The notes below the pieces were generated by a model, which was not told where the DNA came from, did not search any database, and saw nothing but the letters and a program-made list of their open reading frames with translations. Below, piece after piece: positions 1 through 10,423 of a stretch of DNA of 64,000 nucleotides. Each line of letters opens with the position of its first letter. The stretch's first letter is position 1. Source of the DNA: Naegleria lovaniensis (taxonomy: Eukaryota > Heterolobosea > Eutetramitea > Acrasida > Naegleriidae). Both the position numbers and the translations under genes were made by a program. The stretch spans positions 248,001 to 312,000 of the forward strand of contig NW_025407850.1 in assembly GCF_003324165.1 (NCBI RefSeq). Reading direction: 5' to 3'.

Positions 1-222
1 TTCTAAGAATTTGAGAAATTCGTGGAAAGAGGTCAAGTAAGGAATTACTAAACGATGAATATTGGTCGCTTTTTGAATATCCAACTGTTGAGAGCTAGTA
101 CTGGTATTCTCAAAGACGTAGACCTTGAAATGTTGATGTTGTTGTGGTTGTTGTTGTTGGAGAGGAACAAATCCCGAGAAGTGTGGATAACCCAAATTGT
201 TGTTATTGTTGTTATTCATCAT
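1..222 (-). CDS. 5' part of an unknown Asn/Gln-rich protein (runs off the window)
   Basis: An open minus-strand frame begins with two adjacent ATG codons and stays open to the window edge, giving 74 codons. The N-terminus is low complexity (seven Asn in a row near the start, then a Gln/His-rich stretch), followed by a more ordinary segment with FKVYVFENTSTSSQQ and a helical run ending HEFLKFLE. I do not recognise the family. The gene is cut by the window edge, so domains further downstream are invisible. An upstream frame in the same phase (265-591) is separated by a stop and is more likely leader sequence than coding. Confidence 0.55.
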   Translation of the reverse strand, partial: MMNNNNNNNLGYPHFSGFVPLQQQQPQQHQHFKVYVFENTSTSSQQLDIQKATNIHRLVIPYLTSFHEFLKFLE

Positions 223-658
223 TTTGTGCTTGTTAGGAGTTATTTGAAAAACGAATGGTTGGATTCAAATAATGATTGTTTTAAATGTTGTTGCTTTTTG
301 TTTTGATGATGAACACGTTTGATTTGGACTCCTTTTATATCCTTCAACAACAACACCAAGCGGAAGTTTACGGAAGAGAGCTTCTTCCTTTTCGTGTGGA
401 TCTATTATTATGAACAACTTTCCTTGAGAGAGCGCACGAATTACAAGTTCAATCAGTTGATGAAAGTGCTTGCGCAATGGGTAAAGCGACTCAATTCGAA
501 AGTGTGGTTGTAAAAGTGCGAACGCATGAAAATAGTAGTGAGCTTTTTCAATCATTCTCAACACTTTAAGGAACTCTTGGAGTGTCATCAATTTTATTCA
601 TCTACATGAGGTGGTTTTATTGCTCTTTAGAATCAACACTGTGGCCACAACAATAAAA
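223..658. other. Divergent spacer between the partial gene and the RCC1 gene
   Basis: This stretch lies between two divergently transcribed genes and probably carries both promoters and 5' leaders. A 108-codon minus-strand frame (265-591) and shorter plus-strand frames are open here, but they overlap each other, lack recognisable domains and are not needed by either neighbour. I see no RNA gene or repeat. Confidence 0.4.
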
Positions 659-2438
659 ATGGGCAACAAGTACTCTTCACCCTCTCGAGCTTCGCGTGCT
701 TCTGTTTCGGGAGAGGTGAATGATCAAGAGGATTTCGATGCTTGTGTATCGAATAATGCTCCCAACAAAAGCCGCCATCTTCGTGATACATCGGAAGAAA
801 TGAACGCAAAACCAATTTATTCTCTGGAGAGTTATCATCGTAGTGAAAATGGAAGGGATGAATTTTTAATTACACGTGCACTGTTTCAAGTCTTTGGAGA
901 ACACCAGAACGTGGTTCAAGGAAATATTAATTCTCAAATTTCAAAATTCTTAAACGGAGGCGAATATATTGTGAAAATAAGTAGTGGAGCTCATCATACC
1001 TTGTTAATGACAAATCTTGGTGGATTACTGAGTTTTGGAAGAAATAACGACGGCCAACTGTATGTTGTTGTTGTTCGCCACTTTAAAATTGTAGAAAGAA
1101 AAATTGTTCGAATTTTACTTTGTTATTTTGAAAACTAAATCATTGGTTCAATGATGAATTATTCAACCTTTATAGTGGTATTGGAGATATGGAAATGCGA
1201 TATTCACCTGACATTTGTAAAGTGAAGCCAGTATATAAGGAATTAGATGAACATGCAATCGACATTTGTTGTGGACATAACCATTCAGTAATTCTCACAA
1301 ATTATGGCCGATTAATGGCATGCGGTATGTGACAAATGATCATGATTTGTATTGTGACATCATCATGAATGACTCATTCAAACTGGTTAGGTTGGAATGC
1401 AAACTCGCAGTGTGGCTTGCTCTCACATCATATTGATTCATTTACCATTGTGCCATTCAATCGATACACCAAAATGTTACGATGTGGAGGCAACTCGACA
1501 TGTGTATTAACCACTCGCAATCTATTCTACATTACGGGAAGTCTTTTTACAAAATTCACAGAATTTCAATGCATTCAAGATTTTAAAGAACTCTTACATG
1601 ATGGTGAAACTATTGAGGATTTCCAGGTTGGAGGGCAAACAATTGTAGTAGTCACATCATTTAAAAATGTGTACGCCTTTGGTGAAGCTACATACCAACA
1701 ATTTGGTCGAATTAATGTTAATTCAACTCACTTCACCAACATTACCAAGCAATTACCTTTCAAATCTCAAAATTTATTGAGTTTTACTTGTGGAATGTTT
1801 CACAATGTATTTTTACTGGATAATGGAGCCATTTACACTGCAGGATATAATGGCTATGGACAGGTTTGTAGTAAAGAATCGAAATTGGAGGAATTGACAT
1901 TTTTTCTCATGGTGATAAATAGTGCGGTACTGGAAATTTAAAAGATACCGATGATTTTACACTACTCACAAAATTTTACAAAATTGACACTTCAAAAGAA
2001 CAAGGCAATAGTATTTTAGCAAAACAAAGCTCGAAGAAAATAGAATATACTTGTTTCAATGTGGCTGAGGATGAAGATGGCAAGAAAAAGCCACTCTCAC
2101 AACCTTTCACCATTGGAGAGAATGAAATGATTAAGAGTGTTTATGCCGGCTCTTATCACACTATTTTTGTGAGTAATGTTGGCCATGTGTACGCTTGCGG
2201 AAATAATGAATATCAGCAGTGCAATGTTCCTGCTTTGGATGACGAAGAAGAAACCAAATCCATACCTCATATCATGCAAATGAATATTCAACCCAAAGCT
2301 GAAATTGTCATCTTTGCCAACAGCTCTGCAAATATCACCATAGTTGCAGAAAAGGGGTATATGAATTCGTTCTTTTACAATTCTTTGAAAAAGAGAGCAA
2401 GACAAGGAGAGCTGTCAGATATTGTTTGCATTTGTTGA
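659..2438 (+). CDS. RCC1-repeat protein, four exons, N-myristoylation-type start
   Basis: Exons by frame and splice signals: 659-1059, 1176-1324, 1391-1863 and 1923-2438. The joined product is 512 residues. The introns start GTATGT, GTATGT and GTTTGT. Each join restores an RCC1-type motif: GQLGIGD across intron 1, ACGWNANSQCGL across intron 2 and GYGQCGTGN across intron 3, which strongly supports the model. The start ATG follows an A-rich run and gives MGNKYSS, a plausible N-myristoylation signal (Gly2, Ser6), so the protein may be membrane tethered. RCC1 repeats form beta-propellers used in protein binding or GTPase exchange; which role applies here is unknown. The C-terminus (GELSDIVCIC) resembles only the beginning of a BTB domain. 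A similar ending occurs in the RCC1-like gene at 38125-39459. Confidence 0.85.
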
Positions 2439-2510
2439 GGTTCGTGATACTTTTTTTTGCCCGAGTGTGAAATTCCAAAATTAAACTATTTTTAAAAACA
2501 AAAAAACGAC

Positions 2511-3103
2511 ATGACGCCTCACCCTGTCCATCATGACGAAGAAACTAATCATGCGGGCAACTGTGATCAGAATTCCGAAGCCAGTGTTTCTTTGACCAAT
2601 TCAAAAACAAGTCGATCACCAACCAGCAACAGGAGAAGAATTCTTGTTCCAGAAACTCAAGAAACGTAAGTATCTGAGAAGATTTTTCATTGATGATGAG
2701 AATCTCCTCAATCAATGATCTTCTATTGGAATGAAATAGTGATAGCGCCAAGATTATGCAGTCCATTTCCAAGTTTCTATTGTTGGATTCATCTTCTCGG
2801 AAAGGAATTCAAAAGAAGTCATCTTCATCATCCACACTTTCTTCGAATAATAATTACAATAATCGAATTTCAATTGCATCGACCGGGCTTGGAAATGAAA
2901 TTGTAAATTTAACATCAAAAAAGACCAATGTCATTGAGCAAGAAAATGGTGTATCCACCACAACTATGAGCAATTCTAATCGTTCGGAATTGATTCTAGA
3001 AGAAGCACCTGATGAGAATGTACCAACTTCTGGCATACAAGTCCTTCAGAACCTATTTGAACAACGATTTCTGGAAAATCAAATGGATCACTTGACTATG
3101 TAA
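2511..3103 (+). CDS. Hypothetical protein, two exons
   Basis: Exons 2511-2665 and 2740-3103 (donor GTAAGT, acceptor AAATAG) join in phase to give 172 residues. I do not recognise a family. The N-terminal part is polar and rich in Ser, Asn and His. A short hydrophobic-amphipathic segment (KIMQSISKFLLLDSSS) follows the junction, then a Ser/Asn-rich linker, and the C-terminus (IQVLQNLFEQRFLENQ) looks helical. The gene starts about 70 bp after the RCC1 gene on the same strand and ends about 30 bp before the Obg GTPase, consistent with the dense spacing in this window. The ATG is preceded by an A-rich stretch ending ACGAC. Confidence 0.6.
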
Positions 3104-3133
3104 ATAGGGGCACGACGATGTGATATCAATGGA

Positions 3134-5188
3134 ATGAATGCATGCATTCAAATTGTAAAAAAAATGTTGAACACGAGTTTCCGAAAGCCTTCTTCCATCC
3201 TGAAAAGTCAATGCTTACTTTCTCAATTTCAACAACATTACCACCACTCTCAACAACAATTACTTGTGAATACTTTTAGTACTATCAGCACATTTCGGAA
3301 TGATGTAAATAAATATGCGAGATACTTTTCGAATTTTAATAATTATCAACGGATGGCAAGTTTGACTTCATCCATGGGATTAGGACGTTTAGGAGAAAAA
3401 ACAACCATTGAAAAGAATAGGTTTCCGATGATCAAAACGAGGTCCGGAAAACACATACAATATGTGGATCAATGTGTCGTTAAAGTGAGAGGAGGAGCTG
3501 GAGGAGACGGACATGTGCATTTTCTAAGAGAAAAATTTAAACCTATTGGCAAAGCAAGTGGAGGTGATGGTGGTAGTGGTGGAAGTGTGTTTATTAAAGC
3601 ATCAATGAATAGACACTCTTTGTGTGGCATTGATTATATTCAAAAGGCCAAAGATGGCGACAATGGTCAAAAGAGAAACAAAAACGGAAAGAAGGGAGAG
3701 CCTACAATCATTTATGTGCCTACAGGAACCCAGGTTTTTGACGCTGATACTGGAGACATTATTGCAGACCTTCAAAATGATGGAGATGAAATTTTGGTAG
3801 CTAAGGGAGGTAGAGGTGGTCTTGGAAATCAACACTACTCCTCCAGTACGAATAGAAGTCCAAAACAAAGTCAAGAAGGGCAAAAAGGAGAATCCAGACA
3901 TTTACTGTTAAAATTGAAAACCATTGCGGATGTGGGTTTGTTAGGATTTCCCAATGCAGGTAAATCAACACTATTAGGAGCAATATCGAACGCTAAACCG
4001 AAAGTAGCTGCATACTCTTTCACCACCTTACATCCCACGGTAGGAGAAGTTTTTCATCAGGAGACTGGATATTCATTTACATGTGCCGATATTCCTGGTT
4101 TAATTGAGGGCATGAATAGCAAGCTCAAAACGAGAGGTTTAGGTCACGATTTTATGCAGCACATTGAACGAACAAAATTACTTCTCTATGTCGTTGATGT
4201 GAGTGGACTTGAAGGTCTTGGTATTCAATACAATGAGGAAACCGGAGAGATCAAATATGAATTCATAACGGACGCCTCTCCATTTGATTATCATTCAAAT
4301 ACTTCAAACGATGACATCAATGAGCTTTCCAAACACTCTGAGAAGAGAGTCACCATACCCACAAAACAGCGTTCCAATGTACAACAAGCTGACGAGGACT
4401 TGTATCATTTGCGAGAGTCTGCAATGGCTGATTATTTTGGAGAGGATGAAGCCGAAGACGTTTTGAACGAATTGGATGATGAGGACGACGACACTCACAC
4501 CAAGCGAATGAGCAAGAGACAAAAAGCTCAGCACAACTTTAGAAAGAGAACACCTCTTTTGAGAACCTTATCTCCTGACGAGTCTGCGATACTTCGTTCC
4601 AATACCAAAGAACACACAACGAGCGCCGTTAAGCAAGTAGGCCTTCAAAACGAGGAAGAGTTTGATGATGACAATTCTATGACTTCTACGTTTAATGATG
4701 ACTCTATTCCTGCTACATTTGCAACACAAGAAGAAATTCAACATGATACCAAAGATTTTGAATCCTCTCTTCAACTTGACGAAGAATTCAATTCTCAAAG
4801 AGATCTCAACGATGAAGAAAACCTCGCTAACGACGATCCCTATCGCAACACAGTATTGGATACGCTGCCAGAAGTTAAGAGAAAACAACGATTGTTCCAG
4901 CCCTGGGATATATTAAGGTTACTACAAAAAGAAGTCGAGCTCTATATGCCAGGTCTTTCAGACAGAGCTGCCTGTATTATTGCTAACAAGATGGACGTAC
5001 CTGGTTCTGAGAAGAATTTTGAAAAACTGAAAGAGTTTGTGAAAAACGAGTTTGGTGATATTCCAATAATTCCAATCTCAGCTAAGGATGGTTTGAATGT
5101 CGAGCAAGTCAAGTTGTTCTGTATTAGTTATTTGGAAAGGCGTAAGAAAAAAGCAGAAACTACTTTAACGGCTCACATTGACGAGTAA
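3134..5188 (+). CDS. Mitochondrial Obg-family GTPase (MTG2/GTPBP5-like) with a large acidic insertion
   Basis: Single-exon, 684 residues. Residues 1-100 are rich in Ser, Gln, Asn and Arg with few acids, as in a mitochondrial presequence. The Obg glycine-rich fold spans about 112-265 (GGAGGDG, GGDGGSGG, GGRGGLGNQ). The G domain has the P-loop GFPNAGKST (about 271-279), the switch I region, DIPGLIEG (about 319) and, much later, NKMD (about 612) and ISAK. Between G3 and G4 lies an insertion of more than 200 residues rich in Asp, Glu and Ser, not typical of the family. Obg proteins bind the large ribosomal subunit and act in its late assembly; a mitochondrial ribosome role is inferred from the presequence. 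The end KVAAYSFTTLHPTVGEV of the switch region is nearly canonical. Confidence 0.93.
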   Translation: MNACIQIVKKMLNTSFRKPSSILKSQCLLSQFQQHYHHSQQQLLVNTFSTISTFRNDVNKYARYFSNFNNYQRMASLTSSMGLGRLGEKTTIEKNRFPMIKTRSGKHIQYVDQCVVKVRGGAGGDGHVHFLREKFKPIGKASGGDGGSGGSVFIKASMNRHSLCGIDYIQKAKDGDNGQKRNKNGKKGEPTIIYVPTGTQVFDADTGDIIADLQNDGDEILVAKGGRGGLGNQHYSSSTNRSPKQSQEGQKGESRHLLLKLKTIADVGLLGFPNAGKSTLLGAISNAKPKVAAYSFTTLHPTVGEVFHQETGYSFTCADIPGLIEGMNSKLKTRGLGHDFMQHIERTKLLLYVVDVSGLEGLGIQYNEETGEIKYEFITDASPFDYHSNTSNDDINELSKHSEKRVTIPTKQRSNVQQADEDLYHLRESAMADYFGEDEAEDVLNELDDEDDDTHTKRMSKRQKAQHNFRKRTPLLRTLSPDESAILRSNTKEHTTSAVKQVGLQNEEEFDDDNSMTSTFNDDSIPATFATQEEIQHDTKDFESSLQLDEEFNSQRDLNDEENLANDDPYRNTVLDTLPEVKRKQRLFQPWDILRLLQKEVELYMPGLSDRAACIIANKMDVPGSEKNFEKLKEFVKNEFGDIPIIPISAKDGLNVEQVKLFCISYLERRKKKAETTLTAHIDE

Positions 5189-5569
5189 TAACTCAATCAA
5201 CTCTAGTTGGCTATAATATTCACAAGAAGATAAAACCGTTGTTCGTCACTCGAATCATCTCGCTTTTTGTAATTTCGAGATAAGGATAAATTTTTTCTTT
5301 TAGCAAAAAAAACTCTTGCCTTCTCTGAACGAGTTTCTCTTCGTGCATGTTCTTTTAAGGACGAACAAGAAGAGCCACAAGAACACCATCTGTACTATCA
5401 TCGTTTACTCTTTCGGTTTTTGAGAGCACGTCTTCTTTATCATTCTTACTAATCATTGTATTCTCAATTCTCGCAACAGAATTATTTTGAACCAGCCCGA
5501 TTCTCTCCAAATCGTCATCATCATTCCAATAATTTACTTCTTCATCCAACGCACCCGTATCATCATCAA
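5189..5569. other. Spacer before the coiled-coil protein gene
   Basis: No convincing gene. The downstream frame is open from 5456, but its first codon there is TTG with an in-frame stop just before it. A TACTAAT-like element followed by a pyrimidine tract and CAACAG near 5448-5480 could be the 3' end of a 5'-leader intron. No upstream ATG was found to pair with it. Confidence 0.35.
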
Positions 5570-6052
5570 ATGGCCAATCATATTAGAGAATCGCAAGCCT
5601 GGAAAGAGAGATGTATTCATGAAGACAAGGCAGCACTCTCCTTCATCAATTCCTACATTCTGGCACGAGAGATGAACGGAAACTCACCTACCTCTAAAGG
5701 GCCTAACAATATACCACCCGGATTTAAACCCAAAGCCTTGCCTCACTTGTTAGAACCCATTGAAAAGAAAGCACCAACATCCAATCATGGGGATGTTTCA
5801 AACCGATCCAGTAGGGTTTCAGAGGATGACTCCTTATCCGTGCGATCATACAAATCCAATGCCAGCTCGGTTTCCAATGGTTCTCGCTCGGTGAGATCGG
5901 ATAGATCCACAAGAAGTACCTTGGACGAAGATAGCAAGAGAAAAATTGACATGTTAGAGAAGAGTCTGAATGAAGAAAGGAAAGGAAGACTCGAGGTGCA
6001 GCAAGAACTGGAAAGTTTGAAACAACTTATTAAGGAAAACTTGAAAAAATAA
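5570..6052 (+). CDS. Small hypothetical protein with a C-terminal coiled coil
   Basis: The first ATG in the open frame is at 5570 and gives 160 residues. The N-terminal third is ordinary (IRESQAWKERCIHEDKAALSF), the middle is Ser/Arg-rich with repeated SVRS/RSDRS motifs, and the last 40 residues form a heptad-like charged helix (MLEKSLNEERKGRLEVQQEL) typical of a short coiled coil. I do not recognise a family. The frame is open for 38 codons further upstream, and that part (His, Asn, Pro) looks coding-like, so an unseen upstream exon could lengthen the protein. Confidence 0.55.
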   Translation: MANHIRESQAWKERCIHEDKAALSFINSYILAREMNGNSPTSKGPNNIPPGFKPKALPHLLEPIEKKAPTSNHGDVSNRSSRVSEDDSLSVRSYKSNASSVSNGSRSVRSDRSTRSTLDEDSKRKIDMLEKSLNEERKGRLEVQQELESLKQLIKENLKK

Positions 6053-6195
6053 GAAATTGAGGTCGAAATTGAAGTCACGAATTGTTATTCATCTAATTTT
6101 GCTTGTGAAAAAGAGTAAAACTTCTTGAACCACACACTGTGAAACGTCATTTTGATCACATACGTTCTTCATTGTTGTTTTACAGACATCCAATT

Positions 6196-8627
6196 TTATT
6201 TATGACTTTGCATTCGTTTCATTGGGCTAATGGGACGAAGGTCCACATCTTCAGCAATGGAGCTGCTTTGAAATAGATTCAATTTCTTGAAAACGGTGCC
6301 GGATCCAGATCGTACAAGCCTAGTGGTTGCTGAAGCTTGATCGTCTGAATTAAATCGTTGTCTGTATTTCGAGGGAGAAGAAGAAAGCGGAGAGTGTTGT
6401 TTGGTTAAAAACCAATCTTTGAATTGAGGATGCATGTCAAAAAAATCGGTTTGATTCAGCAAGACATCGTATGCTGTTGAGGCACCACTCGACGACGAGG
6501 AATGTTTAGCTGCTGTTGTTGTCATTGTTGAGGAGGTAGTCACGCCATTGGAAGAGTGCTCTTGGCTGAGCTCAGATTGAGGTGAAATCAAACCACTTTT
6601 CAACATTTCACAAATCATGTTCACCAACACTTCCTTATCCCTTTAGGTTGTGTCAATTTTAGTGAGCCATTGTTGATGTGAGAAGAATCATTAGAGGGAG
6701 GTGAATTAGGAGGAGAGGTAGCAGATACTGGAGATGTACCATTTTTCTGTTTACAATACCTTGCCAAATTAGTAGCTGCATAATAGAGTGGTGTTTTGAA
6801 TTTGTTGTCTCGTACCATCAATGCTGGATGGTCAAACGTTGAAACTTGTTGATTTTTCAAATGACCATTCGAGAGTACCAACGAAGTCGAAGGCATGGGT
6901 GAAATTAAAAACGATGGACTCGAAGGTGGAGATAATGTTCGTTGAGGAGAAGGAGGACTCGAATAAGAATTAAATTCTTGACAGGTCGCATTGGCTGTCG
7001 TTGTGTGAAAATCTCCACAGGGTGATTGTTGTCTTTTCGATAAATTTCTTGAGGACATGACAGGCGGTGCACACATGGATAAGATAATTTCCATCACTCC
7101 ATAAGATCCATGTTTACAAGCTAAATGCATTGGAGTTTGAAAATTTGCGTCACGTGTCATTAGCAATTGCTCTGTAAAAGTGTCACGATCGAAGGTCAAC
7201 GCCACAATTCTGAAAAAATCCACACAATCAAATTGAGCAGCTAAATGCAGACTAGTTCTCTTTGATTGATCCACGAATGCGGTCAAGGAATGATTTTTCA
7301 TACTCATCATCGTCGTCGTCGTGGTATTCGAAGGTGCTTGATTTGAAATTGAATGTTCTTGAGAGCTCTGAATCATGACACTTTCAGCATGGAGTAAAAA
7401 ATTAAGACATGCAATCTTTTCATAACTGTTCTTTGAAGAATGTGGATGACTAGTCTTGTATTCCTTAATGGCCAACATGAGAGGAGTACAACCATTTTCT
7501 TCTTTTGCTTGAATGAGGACTTTACCGTGTGAACTCAATTTTTGAATGATGGAAGAGGTGTCACAAGTTTGGCATTTTAGATCTTTTTCAATGATTATGG
7601 TTGGAATGAGCGTGTCACAAGTAGAAGGACTTTTACACATATCTTCAATAGTCTCTCGATAGATTAAATCATGGACAATATCCATTTCTTCTGGTTCATC
7701 GTTTTCATCTTCTAGATCACCTTTCCTTATTCGTTTTTGTTGTCTCACCAAATCCTCTCGATCCAGTAATAACATTTTAATTCCTTCCAAATCAAAATTT
7801 GAAGCCGCAATATGCAACAAGGTTCTCGAATTTGTTTTTTTCGTTCGAATCGAATTGGTCGGTAAGACACTCAACAAAAATCTTACCGTCTCGTGTTTTC
7901 TATTCTGCATGGCCAACAGAAGAGGTGTATTTCCATATTGATCTCTTGCATCTGCCATTTCCTTAGAACGTTGAAATAAAAGTTTCACAATGAGAACATG
8001 TCCGGCAGCTGCTGCGAAATGCATTGGAGTTGCGAGAGTTGCATCTACCGCTGACAAATGAATGTCACTTCGAGTCAATAACTCTCTGACAATTCCAATA
8101 TGACCTGCGGCTGATGCCTTGTGAAGAGCTGACACTCTTCTGTCATCCAACACATTTACATGATAAAAACTAGAATTCAAAATAAAGCGCGATGGAACGA
8201 CGTCATGACTCTCACACGATGGTAATAATTGACCATTATTTAGAGTCCATCGTTCTCGCATCGTGTCGAGAAAATGTAACAATTCTGTAAATGCAATTAA
8301 ATCACCCTGAGAACAAGCATTCAAAAAACAAAACTTCCATTGTTGAGGTGGATATTTTGAAATTTCTCGAATGATAGGATCTTGTTCTTCTAATAATGAA
8401 CTCGATGGAGTTTCCGTGAATTGATGATGATGAGAAGGATCGATCGTCTCGTTCATGGATGAGTTGTATTCATTCAAAGACGGGCATGACGATGAAATGT
8501 TTTCACTGGATGGTGTTGTTTTAATTTCATTCGTTGATGTTTCGAAATCAGTATCTGTCGTGGTTGTCATGATGGATGAAACATGAATCGATTCATTCAT
8601 CAGACGATCCGAGGATGCTGATGGCAT
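6196..8627 (-). CDS. Ankyrin-repeat protein, two exons
   Basis: Exon 1 is 8627-6760 and exon 2 is 6640-6196; the 119-nt intron (GTATTG...TAAAG) joins in phase to give 770 residues. The join rebuilds an ankyrin unit: TPLYYAATNLA runs into RDKEVLVNMICEML. Without splicing the frame reads into a short unrelated tail and stops. Ankyrin repeats are recognisable from about residue 150: SALHKASAAGHIGIVRELL, TPMHFAAAAGHVLIVKLLF, TPLLLAMQNRKHETVRFLL, TLLHIAASNFDLEGIKMLL, TPLMLAIKEY, TSLHLAAQFD and TPMHLACKHGSYGVMEIIL. Long Ser/Thr/Pro-rich loops separate some units. The N-terminus and the C-terminal 130 residues are low complexity. No kinase, membrane or other catalytic domain is visible, so it is probably a scaffold. 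The start is the first ATG of the frame. Confidence 0.88.
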
Positions 8628-9369
8628 GTTGTAAAACTAGAGAAGGTTGTTATTCAATCTAAAAACGGAGAAACTGTTGTAAGGTTCAAACGAAAATGTG
8701 TTGTTGGTTTGTGATAATTTTACGAAAATAGAAAAATTGAAAAACACGTGATGAGAATTATTGTTGGTTCATGAAGAAGGCTTTGATGGAAGAACACCAA
8801 TGGTTTGATGTTGTGGTGGTGGTTAGATTCCAAAGTGTTGGGCAAACTGTTTTTTTATGATGCAGTTTGCTGGGACTGACATTTGACAGTTTGCTGTTTG
8901 AGTAAATTATCAAAACAAGCAAATCGCGACATTCCCAAAGAAACTTCCCAAAACAACCATCTCGTCAAATCATTTGAATTGCGGAATCTTTTTAGCCCCA
9001 TCTCTGACACCCATCTCTTATTGAAAGGTCGAATGAAGACTATAATCAGTAACAGTCCTCACCTTATTCGTGATCACTAAGGTGCACGTTCTCTCACTGT
9101 TTCTAAATTAGAGCTCTGAAAGAACCATCTCTGATGATGCAGGTTGCTTTTACCCGTTCACATACGAAATAATATTGTGCTATCAAGTTGTAAATATGTA
9201 CATAGCATTCAGGGTTGAGACGTGGATCCAACAAAGGTGAACGCATTGCGAATCATATGTTAAGGTCTTTTTACAGATCTCATCAATTGAACACTGAATA
9301 TTGTGCATGAATTTTCAAAAAGCATCTACGTCCTAATGATGTACCTCAATTTATCATCATGTAGAACTT
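8628..9369. other. Gene-poor spacer
   Basis: No gene that I can support. A 65-codon plus-strand frame at 8883-9080 lacks any recognisable feature, and the A-run start context seen elsewhere is missing. No tRNA, repeat or structured RNA was recognised. The left end probably carries the promoter of the ankyrin gene. Confidence 0.4.
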
Positions 9370-9549
9370 TTACCTTATGGGAGAAATAATTGTTGCTCTT
9401 TGTTCATGCTCCTCTTTTCTGAATTCTAAAAGACGTGATTGATGAACAGTGGCTCCAAAAACCCCAGAAACGAATGGTATTTGAAAAACCTTTTCAACAT
9501 AATATTTGTTCATATTTGAATTTTCAACAATTTTCAATGAGGAACCCAT
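9370..9549 (-). CDS. Possible small protein, low support
   Basis: A minus-strand frame from an ATG at 9549 encodes 59 residues starting MGSSLKIVENSNM and ending EHEQRATIISPIR. The composition is ordinary rather than low complexity (NKYYVEKVFQIPFVSGVFG). It starts 45 bp past the stop of the phospholipase A2 gene on the same strand. The stop overlaps an AAG-GTAAAAG sequence, so the frame could equally be the first exon of a longer gene. I do not recognise a family, and short chance frames of this size are common. Confidence 0.27.
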   Translation of the reverse strand: MGSSLKIVENSNMNKYYVEKVFQIPFVSGVFGATVHQSRLLEFRKEEHEQRATIISPIR

Positions 9550-9593
9550 GCCCCTCAAATGTAGTGACAGCAATATTAATTTCTAGAAATTCA

Positions 9594-10172
9594 TCATTCA
9601 TGAATAATTAACTTTTCCAATTTCCAACCACTTGCTTTCATTGCTTGTTTCTTGGCATCCTCTTCTGCTTTTTTCTGAATATTACAATCACATCCCGAAT
9701 GTTGTGCCACAATATAGGCCTTGCATGATAATGGGCTTGGTCTACTCACTGCTGTATACATGGAGAAGGCTTTCATTCGACATACAATATCCAATCGGCA
9801 CTTGTTGAGCATACATTCACGAAATTGATTATCACAAACGGCTTTCGGGATACCACAAGAGGAATAACAAACATCATGTATGTTGCAACATTGAATGAAT
9901 TCCCGAGCGACGACATTGGAGATCATGGAAACCACCATCTGACTCTGAGGACCACATCCATTGGGTGTCGGACGATAGTTTTGCCTTGCGGTTTTACATT
10001 TGGGAAGAGTAGACCAGAGACAATCAGTGGCATGGACCTTGTTGTTAGATGATGAGGTCGTTGTTAGGAGAAGAACAAACGTTATTGAGAGGATCATGAT
10101 GATCATGGAGGGAGAGGTCATTGATAGGCAACGACTCGTGCGTGTGGGTAGTTGTTGTTGTGTCGTCATCAT
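9594..10172 (-). CDS. Secreted phospholipase A2-like protein
   Basis: Single exon, 192 residues, starting at the first of two adjacent ATGs. A hydrophobic stretch at about 22-40 (MIIMILSITFVLLL) followed by VHATD looks like a secretory signal. The mature part has the phospholipase A2 signature CCNIHDVCYSSC, with catalytic His99-Asp100, and an upstream NGCGPQ segment matching the calcium-binding loop. Many further Cys residues suggest disulphides. Secreted PLA2 cleaves the sn-2 ester of glycerophospholipids with calcium. The loop plus CCxxHDxCY arrangement is closest to the group XII-like type, but that assignment is tentative. The Lys-rich C-terminal tail (KKAEEDAKKQAMK) is unusual for a compact PLA2. 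Confidence 0.85.
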   Translation of the reverse strand: MMTTQQQLPTRTSRCLSMTSPSMIIMILSITFVLLLTTTSSSNNKVHATDCLWSTLPKCKTARQNYRPTPNGCGPQSQMVVSMISNVVAREFIQCCNIHDVCYSSCGIPKAVCDNQFRECMLNKCRLDIVCRMKAFSMYTAVSRPSPLSCKAYIVAQHSGCDCNIQKKAEEDAKKQAMKASGWKLEKLIIHE

Positions 10173-10423
10173 GATTATTATTTGAAAAATTATTATTTAC
10201 AATTTAGAGATGAATGGAAGGCTAGTATTGTACAATTTTTGATAACCAATAACGGAGAGAGGATAACAGAGATGATGATGATGCTGAGCTGCTCCAATGG
10301 TTATTGTTTCCGTTGTTGTGTAGACTGGGTGGTTGAAAATATTCTGTTGTTTTTGTTTCGGTTTGTGTTTTCGCTTTTGGACTTGTGTTACTGTTTTTGG
10401 TGAGAGGTTTCTTTCTAAAAGCT

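Noticed and set aside
265-591. 108-codon minus-strand frame upstream of the first gene
   Set aside because: It ends in a stop before the next ATG of the same register and has no recognised domain; better read as leader or spacer.
5456-5569. Upstream extension of the coiled-coil protein
   Set aside because: The first codon is TTG with a stop directly before it; no upstream exon could be identified.
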